NCBI RefSeq assembly: GCF_018333375.1
Contig: NZ_BORW01000026.1
Coordinates: 1-64,000, forward strand
DNA length: 64,000 bases
Direction: 5' to 3'
From: Paenibacillus cookii
GTDB lineage: Bacteria > Bacillota > Bacilli > Paenibacillales > Paenibacillaceae
The notes beneath the pieces are model-generated. The model was given only the letters and a program-made list of their open reading frames with translations. It did not search any database and was not told where the DNA came from. The position numbers were made by a program, and so were the translations under genes. The first letter of the stretch is position 1, and every line of letters begins with the position of its first letter. This document shows positions 17,283 through 24,701 of this stretch, one piece after another.

Positions 17283-17348
17283 CCAAACGTAAATATCCCA
17301 AACGTTTTTTCCTGCGAAAAAAGGGAAAGAACTAAAAGCCCCTTCCCT
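17283..17348 (-). terminator. Internal terminator and direct repeat between DUF1177 and AroM genes
   Basis: On the minus strand, AGGGAA and TTCCCT arms are followed by TTTTTT (17322-17316), a moderate terminator. Just beyond it, on the AroM side, the plus strand has CCAAACGT at 17283-17290 and again at 17298-17305, a 15-bp-spaced direct repeat that could be an activator site for the aroM-like transcript. Confidence 0.5.
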
Positions 17349-17356
17349 GTCTCTTC

Positions 17357-18301
17357 TTATTTTCCTTCCGCGCTGCCTGCCGTTTGAAGCACCTTCATCG
17401 AGCCGTAAAGCTTCACGATCCGGTCGTATTCGGCCGCATCGTAAAACGCGCAGGTTCCATTCGTGAATTCCTTGGCAACCTCAACCGAAAAACGAACCGC
17501 GGCAGCGATGTCGATTTCGTGGCTGGCGCCCGTGCCGCAGCCCGGAACGACGCTTTGCGCCGTGACCGCGACGCCGACGACCGGAGCGCTCGTCGCAACG
17601 GCCGGCTGCAAAATCGAATTGATGTGGTACAGATCGTTCCCGTACGGCGTAATGTCCTGCATCGTAATCGGGAACGTCACCGGCAGCAGTCCTGTCGTCA
17701 TTTCCATGATCCGCAGCAAATCTTCGCTGACACGCAGGATGTAGCCCTCTTTTACGGTCGGGGAAATCGCGAACCCTTTATGATTGATGACGCGGTTGCC
17801 TTTGGTCGTGTCGATCGAAAGCACCGCTTCCATCTCCGGCAATACTTCATGCGCGTTCATCGCGCCGATGTCGACCGGCGAATCCATGAAATCGACCGGT
17901 TCATGCGGACGGGTCGGCGCATCCGGGCAAATATGGGTCGTCACGATAATGTCGCCTTTCAAACGGTCGCCTTTCACCTGCATGTCCGCGAGTTTCAGCG
18001 CCGCGGCAACGGCGGCCACCGCGCCGTCGGCATCGGATACGAGCCCGATGCGGCTTGGACGGGCACCGATTCCGCCCAGGCGGCCTACGATGCCGAAGGT
18101 CGGGGCGCTTCCGCCTTTCGTTTTGCCCTCGGTGCCGGGAATGACGATTTTAATGAAATCCGTGCTCCCTTTTTCTCCCGTTACTTTTTGCACCTCGATC
18201 GAAACTTCGGGATAGCCGGCGAACAGCTCCTTTACTTTCTCTCCGGTTACATGGGCGTCGTCCATCGCTTCAAGCGCGGCCATCGTTTGTTTTAATGTCA
18301 T
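17357..18301 (-). CDS. DUF1177 domain protein
   Basis: A 314-residue cytoplasmic protein matching the DUF1177 family along its length, starting MTLKQTMAALEAMDDAHVTG. Notable stretches are GIVGRLGGIGARPSRIGLVSDADGA, IIVTTHICPDAPTRPHEPVDFMDSP and VVPGCGTGASHEIDIAA. The cluster of His, Asp, Cys and Glu around THICPDAPTRPHEP looks like a metal or substrate site, though this is inference. It is 51 bases downstream of the DUF917 gene. Family members are known mainly by their association with AroM, DUF917 and OPT transporter genes; no activity is established. Confidence 0.85.
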   Translation of the reverse strand: MTLKQTMAALEAMDDAHVTGEKVKELFAGYPEVSIEVQKVTGEKGSTDFIKIVIPGTEGKTKGGSAPTFGIVGRLGGIGARPSRIGLVSDADGAVAAVAAALKLADMQVKGDRLKGDIIVTTHICPDAPTRPHEPVDFMDSPVDIGAMNAHEVLPEMEAVLSIDTTKGNRVINHKGFAISPTVKEGYILRVSEDLLRIMEMTTGLLPVTFPITMQDITPYGNDLYHINSILQPAVATSAPVVGVAVTAQSVVPGCGTGASHEIDIAAAVRFSVEVAKEFTNGTCAFYDAAEYDRIVKLYGSMKVLQTAGSAEGK

Positions 18302-18352
18302 CGAATCCGACCTCCAGTTAGATGTAAATAGTATTTAGCAAGTTTTAGCGAA

Positions 18353-19411
18353 TCAGAACAGGTAATCCAAAATCGGTTTTTTAATGATATCCTCGACAGG
18401 CTGCATCAGCGATTTGTTGCTCATCGTGCTGCTGAGCAGCAGTTTGGCTTTCGGCACCGCGATGACGGCGAGCTGCTGCCCTTTTTCCAGGGCGGCCGTG
18501 ACGACCGGTCTGGCCGTTTTGGCGTCCAGCGTCATGATCAGGTCCGGGAACGTCGCGTAACGCTCCCCGTCTTTTTCCAGCGTCATATATTCGTTCCAGA
18601 AGGTCATTTCGAAGCCGTCGATGGTCACTTTGCCCACGTCGAATCCGCCTGTCGTTTCCATTTCGAATGCAGTCACCTCGCCGGCGGCGACGACCTTTCC
18701 GCCAAGCTTGTCCACGACGGCGGCAATGGCCGCCTCGCCTTTCGCCCCAAGCAGCGCTTCGCCGACCTCGATCGCCTGCGTGATGGCGCCCGGGGCGCCG
18801 TTTTGCCTCGCGTAAGCGGCCGTTACCGGATTTCTGGCCACCGCGACGAGCCCGCCCGCTTCAACCGAAGCTTTGCGGACCATCGAAGCGGCCTTGCCCA
18901 GCGATCCGGAAACGCTGAACTCCAGGTAATTGTCGCCCTTGCCGCCGATGGCCGTCTGATGCGACACGTAATCCTCGACTTCCGTCAAATTCAGCGCGCC
19001 CATCGTGCCGGTTGGATGCGCTCTGCCGTTGCAGGCGAAGTCGACGAGCGGAATGCCCGTCATGACCGATTGCAGCCAGCCGTTCACCGTCGTTCCGGCC
19101 CCGTTTTCGTTCGTATGGATCGCCGAAATCGGTTTGCCCAGCCCGCGTGCGAGCATTTCCAGCGATCTGGCGTAATGGATCGGTTTCAAATATTTATCTT
19201 TCGCTCCGGGCGCGCCGACGAGCGAAACGGTCACGAACGTATCGTCGTCCGCAAATTCGTCGATCGTGCGCAGCTCGGGTTCGCCAAGCTCCAAGGCCAA
19301 ACGGCCGATCTGCAGCCCCTCTTCGATCCAGCCGCCTCCGCCGCCGCCCAGGACGGCGCCGCCGAACACGGCGCTTTCCACCATCTTTTCGTCCAGTTTG
19401 ATTCTAGCCAT
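18353..19411 (-). CDS. DUF917 (S-methyl-thiohydantoin desulfurase-like) protein
   Basis: A 352-residue protein starting MARIKLDEKMVESAVFGGAVLGGGGGGWIEEG; the glycine run near residue 20-26 is a DUF917 hallmark. Other conserved parts are NGRAHPTGTMG (His near residue 130) and the C-terminal beta-rich domain (VTIDGFEMTFWNEYMTL). The N-terminal half resembles hydantoinase/oxoprolinase-type folds, and some databases now name the family after an S-methyl-thiohydantoin desulfurase. The start is ATG at 19411, with TAGGTG before it and 9 bases after the OPT stop. With a racemase in the same cluster, a hydantoin-like substrate is plausible but unproven. Confidence 0.82.
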   Translation of the reverse strand: MARIKLDEKMVESAVFGGAVLGGGGGGWIEEGLQIGRLALELGEPELRTIDEFADDDTFVTVSLVGAPGAKDKYLKPIHYARSLEMLARGLGKPISAIHTNENGAGTTVNGWLQSVMTGIPLVDFACNGRAHPTGTMGALNLTEVEDYVSHQTAIGGKGDNYLEFSVSGSLGKAASMVRKASVEAGGLVAVARNPVTAAYARQNGAPGAITQAIEVGEALLGAKGEAAIAAVVDKLGGKVVAAGEVTAFEMETTGGFDVGKVTIDGFEMTFWNEYMTLEKDGERYATFPDLIMTLDAKTARPVVTAALEKGQQLAVIAVPKAKLLLSSTMSNKSLMQPVEDIIKKPILDYLF

Positions 19412-19420
19412 GGAATGCAC

Positions 19421-21031
19421 CTACTTTCTCATTTTGAACATGGAGTTAAAGAAGCTGTAAATCGCGTCTCCCGCGATAAACCCTGCCGCCAAAATGCTCA
19501 TCGGCGTTTCGGCTTCCTTGCCCTTAACTTTCAGCACGACGATCCGGATCAAAAGACCCGCCAGAACCGCCCAGCAAGCGTTTGGCGTAGAGATCAGCAA
19601 ACCGGTCGCGAACATGACGCCGATCTGGCGTTTCGCGCCGCCAAGCCATTGCAAAATGGCGCCCGGGATGGCCCACAGCAGCAGCTTCATCGCAACGTCC
19701 GGGGAAGCCCCCGCTTGGATCGTCGACACGTATACCGTATCGATCGGCGGAACGAGATTTTGGCCGAAATACGAACGGTAGGTCAAAGCGACAACGATGA
19801 CCGCTACGCCGAACGCGATCATGCCTGTCATGTACTGCTGTTTTCTGCCGCGAAGCTCAAACTCTTTGTCCTCCCCGTTCCCGCGGAGGATATAACCCGT
19901 TTTGAGGTCGTAGCCCATGTCAGCAAAAGCCGGGCCCGTCGCGGCGCTAAATCCTGCGAGCAGCGCCAGCGCCACGGTAGGAAAACCGATCAGCATGCCG
20001 AACAGCAGCGTGATGAAAGCGACGGCAAAGGCTGGAAACCAGCCGGAATGCATGGCTGCGATGCCGACGATAATTTCGTGCACGAACGCGGCAAAGGCCG
20101 CAAAGACAAGGAATCCGATCAGCATGCCGATCGACATTTTCGTAATGAGACCGCCAATGAGGGCGATGATAAGGGCGATGACGAGGTACGCGGCAAAACC
20201 AAGCCCGAGGGCGCGTCTGGCTTCGCCTTCCGAACGCGTGTATTTCTCGGCGTCGGCGGCCTGGTCTTCCTTTTTCGGACGTTTCAAAATGAGGATGGCC
20301 GCCTGCACCAGCGCGACGATCCCTGCGCCGATCATGACGCCGTGCGCGATATACAGCTTGTCGACGTCGATGCTGAACAGCGGGTTCGAATATTGGCGGA
20401 TCAAAAGGCCGATCCCGAACATGCCGAGCGCCCAAATGTTGCCGATAAACGCCACGCCGAACGCGGACATCGAAACGTGGAAATAAGATCCGATCAGGCC
20501 GATGACGGTCCCGACCCCGAGCAGTCCCGCGCGTTTGCCGCCTTTATCGCCGGCAATGATCGATTCGGCGGTCGCCACGCCCGGCGCCCAGGTTCCGGAA
20601 GCGGGGAACAGCTTCGAATCGAACAGCTTGTACAGCAGCGCCGCATCGACGAACATCGCCAGCGCCGCGCCGATCAGCATCGGGATGATCAGTTTCATCT
20701 CGCCCATCACGAACGGGATCCCGATCGGTATGAACAGGCTGTTGGCCGCGCCGAACGTCGCGGAGGAAATGGACGTCTGCACCATGTTTTGGCGATGGAT
20801 CGATTTATACTTTTTGAATACCGCTACCGGAATTCTTGCGATCAGCATCGCAACCAGCGCGCCGATGATGGCCGTGTTCGGCGTCACGCCGAGCGTGGTC
20901 ACGATCTGAATGCCGACGATCGCGCCAAGGACGCCGGTAATTACATTGAGGAACAAGCCAAAAGGTTCGAATATGCTGGGATGTTTCTCTTTTTTCTCCG
21001 TCTGTCCGATTTCATTCTTGATTTCGCTCAT
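19421..21031 (-). CDS. OPT family oligopeptide/metallophore transporter
   Basis: A 536-residue integral membrane protein with about 12-14 hydrophobic segments. The N-terminal part (GLFLNVITGVLGAIVGIQIVTTLGVTPNTAIIG) and the motifs FPASGTWAPGVATAESI and GGAKRQIGVMFATGLL are typical of OPT/YSL secondary transporters, which use the proton gradient to import peptides or chelates. The start ATG at 21031 has GGAGG seven bases upstream. It is followed 9 bases later by DUF917, and is the presumed uptake step of the cluster. Confidence 0.9.
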   Translation of the reverse strand: MSEIKNEIGQTEKKEKHPSIFEPFGLFLNVITGVLGAIVGIQIVTTLGVTPNTAIIGALVAMLIARIPVAVFKKYKSIHRQNMVQTSISSATFGAANSLFIPIGIPFVMGEMKLIIPMLIGAALAMFVDAALLYKLFDSKLFPASGTWAPGVATAESIIAGDKGGKRAGLLGVGTVIGLIGSYFHVSMSAFGVAFIGNIWALGMFGIGLLIRQYSNPLFSIDVDKLYIAHGVMIGAGIVALVQAAILILKRPKKEDQAADAEKYTRSEGEARRALGLGFAAYLVIALIIALIGGLITKMSIGMLIGFLVFAAFAAFVHEIIVGIAAMHSGWFPAFAVAFITLLFGMLIGFPTVALALLAGFSAATGPAFADMGYDLKTGYILRGNGEDKEFELRGRKQQYMTGMIAFGVAVIVVALTYRSYFGQNLVPPIDTVYVSTIQAGASPDVAMKLLLWAIPGAILQWLGGAKRQIGVMFATGLLISTPNACWAVLAGLLIRIVVLKVKGKEAETPMSILAAGFIAGDAIYSFFNSMFKMRK

Positions 21032-21270
21032 CCATATGCCTCCAATTTGTCTAGGTTGATCACTCGTTTGCAAGCCATCGTCATCAGGTTCGTAACGCTA
21101 CGGGCGCAAAGAACCAGGCGCCGATGGCCGAATCGAGGGGATTTCAAAGAAAAGTAACGAGTGCCTTCCTCCCCCTTTAAAAGCGGGAAACATAGATATT
21201 GCCGACTTTCAACATTGAAGGCCGATAAAATTCATATCGTTTGTCATCCCCGGAATGCGGGGCCCCCTTT
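21032..21270. other. 240-base gap between OPT and racemase genes
   Basis: No gene is visible. A short GC hairpin (CCCCG/CGGGG) lies at about 21250-21264 right after the racemase stop but lacks a minus-strand T-run. A second promoter for the OPT gene may lie here, but I see no convincing boxes. Confidence 0.5.
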
Positions 21271-21927
21271 TCAAAAAGCGCCGGCTTGTCTATAATAATT
21301 CGCGGCCATCAAACCTTCCGATTCGACCGTGTCGATCACCGGCACCTTCAATTCTTTGCGGAGCGTTTCGGCAAACCCGATCGTAGCGAGGCCCGTGCAA
21401 GCGAATACAATCGCCCTAGCGCCTTGGGATACGAGGGATTTCGCCGCTTCCAACGCCATGCTGCGGCCCTGTTCCGTCATCAGATCCGTCGTGTTCGTCA
21501 CGCCTTCGGGACGCCGGTAACCTACGACGAGATCGCCTAAAATGTCGCGCATCACCGGAGGCACGCCTTCGGTGATTCCCATCACCCCTACGGGCAAGCC
21601 GAGCGAACGGGCGACATGCGCCGCGGCGCTTCCTCCGCCGATGACCGGAACCGTGACGCGGCTTCGAAGCTCGTTAACGGCAGGGTCCGCGGCGCAGCTG
21701 ATAATGATGGCCCGGCAGCCTTCCTGCTCCATCCGGACGCCAAGCTCCACGATTTTCGGTATCGCAATCCTCTCGGTTTCGTCGTCATAGATACCTAGCG
21801 GCTGGTCGGGAATGCTTCTGCTTAAAACAGGGATATGAAACTGCTCTTGAATCCGTTTTCCATGCGCTTGAACCACTTCATTATCATTTGCGGTAAATAC
21901 GCGAATTAATCCGATCAAGCCGATCAC
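21271..21927 (-). CDS. Asp/Glu/hydantoin racemase family protein
   Basis: About 218 residues of the Asp/Glu racemase superfamily, with the two catalytic cysteines in IIISCAADPAV and IVFACTGLAT and the glycine-rich IGGGSAAAHVA between them. The fold normally begins with the VIGLIGLIRVF strand, and the GTG at 21927 that opens it is preceded by AAGGG at 8 bases, so I prefer it over the ATG at 21966, whose purine run abuts the start codon. It is the first gene of the cluster after the PucR gene, and would interconvert stereoisomers of the substrate. Hydantoin racemase and maleate isomerase-like activity are both possible. Confidence 0.85.
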   Translation of the reverse strand: MIGLIGLIRVFTANDNEVVQAHGKRIQEQFHIPVLSRSIPDQPLGIYDDETERIAIPKIVELGVRMEQEGCRAIIISCAADPAVNELRSRVTVPVIGGGSAAAHVARSLGLPVGVMGITEGVPPVMRDILGDLVVGYRRPEGVTNTTDLMTEQGRSMALEAAKSLVSQGARAIVFACTGLATIGFAETLRKELKVPVIDTVESEGLMAANYYRQAGAF

Positions 21928-22063
21928 CCTCTCGTCCCTTTTGATTGATGTCAGGATCGATTTCATCCTTCAGGATTTTGCGCAAATCCCCTTAAAAATT
22001 TTTATTAAGTAAGATTTTAATTGTTTTACCCGCGGCGCAACAATGTACCCGGCCAACAAAACT

Positions 22064-22104
22064 AAAAACGCCCCTTTGTGCTCAGAGCACAAAGAAGGCG
22101 TTTT
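22064..22104. terminator. Bidirectional terminator between pucR-like and racemase genes
   Basis: A long stem (AAAAACGCC...CTTTGTGCTC pairing with GCACAAAG...GGCGTTTT) has an A-run on one side and a T-run on the other. On the minus strand it ends the regulator transcript, separating it from the racemase operon. Confidence 0.88.
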
Positions 22105-22215
22105 ATTCACGGGATTACGCAACGATTTTCGTCATGGAAAGATGACGGCGCCCATCATAGTAAATCCTTGGCATTACAGGAACTCGCTGAGAGCTGACAT
22201 CGGGTGGCATCTCTG

Positions 22216-23760
22216 TTATGCATGGTTAACCAAATAATACGCTGAGCACAAATAAAGCTCAAACCGGCTTTGGGCGCTGTTCAAGTCGAGACCCGTCATC
22301 GTTTTGATCCGGTCGATCCGGTAATTGACCGAATTGCGGTGAATATACATCCGGTTCGACGTCTCATTCAAACTGCCGCCCGTCGCCAAGTAATGATACA
22401 GCGTGCTGACGTAATTGGTCCCGTTCTCCCGGTCGTGCTCCGCCAGCTTGCCGATTCTTTCGTCGACGAACCTGCTCAGCCAAGTTTCATCGGTGGAATC
22501 CAGCAGCATTTGCAGCATCTCAACTTCCGAATATAAAAACAGCTGCCGTCTCCGGTTCAAGCGGAAGCCGATCGATACCGCCGTTCTTGCCTCATGGTAG
22601 CTGCGATTCGTTTCAAACAGCCGAACCTGGCGGCCGATGCCGATTCGGACCGAATCCCACTGCTGCAGCCAGGATTGCATTTTCTCGTTCCACGGAGTCT
22701 GCCTGCCTTTGCCGTTGTCTTGGCGGCTCTCCGCGCCGGAGGACGGTACGGAAGGCAAAAACAATACGATTTTCCCCCCGTGAATCTGGAGCTGGGGGCG
22801 GACTTTCCGGACCGCGGATTCTTCGGCCAACAACGATTGAATCGTTTCAGCGATGGGAGAATCCTCGTTATAAAACGGCTCGTCCGCTTCGATAACGGCA
22901 ACCTCCCATAACCAACTGGGGGACAATCCAAGCTGCAGCCCTTTCGAAGCGGTGATCCTTTCGTCGGCCGGCGGATTCAATAACAACTCCTCAAAAAACG
23001 TCCCCCGCAGCCTGCTTTCGGTGTCGAAGGCGATCTTTTCCCGCATCAGCTCCAGCGAAAACACCAGGCGCGCCTGTTCGATCAGCATCAGGTCCAGCTC
23101 GTCCAGCTTCCGTTTTTCCACCACGAATTTTCCGAGCATTTTATTATCGACGTTCACTTCCCACTGCCGATGGCTGTCGGAAGGGACATACGGGCTGCCT
23201 TCCGGGGAGGAGGCAAGCACGCCGCCGGTTTTATCGACGATCCATATCCGCGATTCGATCAGCTGGGAGACGCTGTCGGCAACGACCTGAATGCCTTTGT
23301 TGTTAAGCACGAGTCCCGTCAGCGCCTTGTTGACCTCCTCCGCACGTTTGAGCAGCACGGCCTGCCTGTTCAAAATTTGCTCCATGACGTTATACGTAAT
23401 ATCGATGTAAGCCATTCGCACCGGGAGCTGAATGATCGGGACATGGTATAAATTGCTTTTATCGATCATTTCCTGCGGGATTCGGGGAATGAATCGTTCG
23501 GGTTTGATGGCAATGCCCGCCCCGTTGACTTTGGCGAGCTGCTCGATCATATCGGTGAGGAGCGATAGGTTGTCGCGCGCCGGATACCCGGCGGTGAGCA
23601 CCATTTCGCCTTCCCGGAGCCAGCTCCCGATATCGGGAACCTCCCAAATATCGATATACTGCACGATCCGGTCCAGTCCCTTTTCCCCGCTGATCAGCTT
23701 TGCGTTTTGCATGACGGGAAGTTCAAGCATTTCCCTTACGGTCAAGCCTTTTAAACTCAT
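22216..23760 (-). CDS. PucR-type transcriptional regulator
   Basis: A 514-residue protein starting MSLKGLTVREMLELP. The N-terminal purine catabolism regulator domain (residues 5-125; VPDIGSWLREGEMVLTAGY) is followed by a GGDEF-like/CdaR middle domain and a C-terminal HTH (LATGGSLNETSNRMYIHRNSVNYRIDRI). Such regulators sense a small molecule and usually activate adjacent catabolic operons. The start at 23760 has GGTGAGG five bases upstream. It is co-oriented with, and directly upstream of, the racemase-OPT-DUF917 cluster but separated by a terminator, so it is the likely specific regulator of that cluster. Confidence 0.88.
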   Translation of the reverse strand: MSLKGLTVREMLELPVMQNAKLISGEKGLDRIVQYIDIWEVPDIGSWLREGEMVLTAGYPARDNLSLLTDMIEQLAKVNGAGIAIKPERFIPRIPQEMIDKSNLYHVPIIQLPVRMAYIDITYNVMEQILNRQAVLLKRAEEVNKALTGLVLNNKGIQVVADSVSQLIESRIWIVDKTGGVLASSPEGSPYVPSDSHRQWEVNVDNKMLGKFVVEKRKLDELDLMLIEQARLVFSLELMREKIAFDTESRLRGTFFEELLLNPPADERITASKGLQLGLSPSWLWEVAVIEADEPFYNEDSPIAETIQSLLAEESAVRKVRPQLQIHGGKIVLFLPSVPSSGAESRQDNGKGRQTPWNEKMQSWLQQWDSVRIGIGRQVRLFETNRSYHEARTAVSIGFRLNRRRQLFLYSEVEMLQMLLDSTDETWLSRFVDERIGKLAEHDRENGTNYVSTLYHYLATGGSLNETSNRMYIHRNSVNYRIDRIKTMTGLDLNSAQSRFELYLCSAYYLVNHA

Positions 23761-23953
23761 TTCCTCACCTCTCACGGTTCACGGTTATGACGGGATGAAG
23801 CTGACACGCCGCTCCATGACCGCGTGATTGTCGTTCCTGCCTTCATTGTACCTTACCTTCCCGCCTTCTTGCCATGAAACGAATCCCGTATCCAGAAGAA
23901 GGAAAGAAGCTTTTGCGCCCCAAGGCAGGAGCTTTCGGATACGAACGCAAACG

Positions 23954-24001
23954 AAAAAGGGAATCCCTAAGTTTCTCGGAAAACCGATCGGGATGCCCTT
24001 T
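23954..24001 (-). terminator. Terminator after the CD3324-type gene
   Basis: AAAGGGCATCCC and GGGATTCCCTTT arms, with an inner CGG/CCG pairing, are followed on the minus strand by TTTTTCG. It ends the short HTH gene's transcript before the regulator gene. Confidence 0.75.
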
Positions 24002-24059
24002 CGCAAACGAGGATGTTTCAAATCCTCACTCCATATGATTTTGATGAGCCCGGCGGCAA

Positions 24060-24362
24060 TCAACGGCGTACCGGCACTTTTTCCGCGCCATGCTCCGCAC
24101 GCTTTTTGAAGATGACCTTCCGGATGCTTTCGACGGACAGATGGAAAGTTTTCGTCAAATATTCGAGCGAGTGGCCGCTGCAATGGAGATTGTAAATCTC
24201 CTCGTTTCTGCGCTCGATCATCTGTCTGGTGCCGCTGTTGACTCCCCAGCCGACACGTTCGCTGCTTCTTTTGGGAATGTAGATCAGCTCGCCCTCAATG
24301 TGCTTCTGCAGCTCTTTCAGCAAACTAGGGGGAAGCACATCCCTCCCGTTTCGGTAATTCAC
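24060..24362 (-). CDS. CD3324 family HTH protein
   Basis: A 100-residue basic protein starting (GTG) MNYRNGRDVLPPSLLKELQKHIEGELIYIPKR. The C-terminal part (EEIYNLHCSGHSLEYLTKTFHLSVESIRKVIFKK) is a Mor/homeodomain-like helix-turn-helix. The family is common in clostridia and paenibacilli, as single genes near transporters or resistance genes, and is presumed to bind DNA. The ribosome binding site GGAGGA precedes the GTG at 24362. A leader with a tiny ORF and hairpin lies upstream. Confidence 0.85.
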   Translation of the reverse strand: MNYRNGRDVLPPSLLKELQKHIEGELIYIPKRSSERVGWGVNSGTRQMIERRNEEIYNLHCSGHSLEYLTKTFHLSVESIRKVIFKKRAEHGAEKVPVRR

Positions 24363-24457
24363 GATAAACGTCCTCCTTCATCAGATGTTGGTTCCGATTT
24401 GCGAATTTTGCGTTGAACATTTTATCGCTCCCTCCTTTCTGTTATGTAGGATATATT

Positions 24458-24565
24458 TAAAAAAGGTAATTAGGGAGGCCTGCTTCCGGCCCCCCTGAAC
24501 TTTGCGATTTCCGCTTAGGCGGAAACCACCTCGTTATTTGTGATCAAAATTGCATCAGCTCCTTT
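24458..24565 (-). promoter_or_regulatory. Leader with a 10-codon mini-ORF and hairpin upstream of the CD3324-type gene
   Basis: On the minus strand AAAGGAGC is followed 10 bases later by a TTG-initiated ORF at 24547-24515 encoding about ten residues (MITNNEVVSA). After its stop comes a GC hairpin (GGGGGGCC/GGCCTCCC) at 24473-24495 and, slightly later, a T-run. This resembles a small attenuation leader, but the T-run is displaced by seven bases. The rest of the 340-base gap up to helD holds nothing else I recognise. Confidence 0.35.
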
Positions 24566-24701
24566 CTTTAGGAAGTTGTCGGCCGTCCGACACCTTTATT
24601 AACTCATATTTGGAGCTGCTCTTCAAGCGAAAGAATAAGTATATACGTTTTTTACCAGGATTTTTTTGCCTGCGGGATGCCGGGCGCAATGGCTCTTGGC
24701 C

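Noticed and set aside
18803..21157. A 784-residue open frame on the plus strand
   Set aside because: It is antisense to the DUF917 and OPT genes, rich in Arg, Asp and His, and matches no protein pattern.
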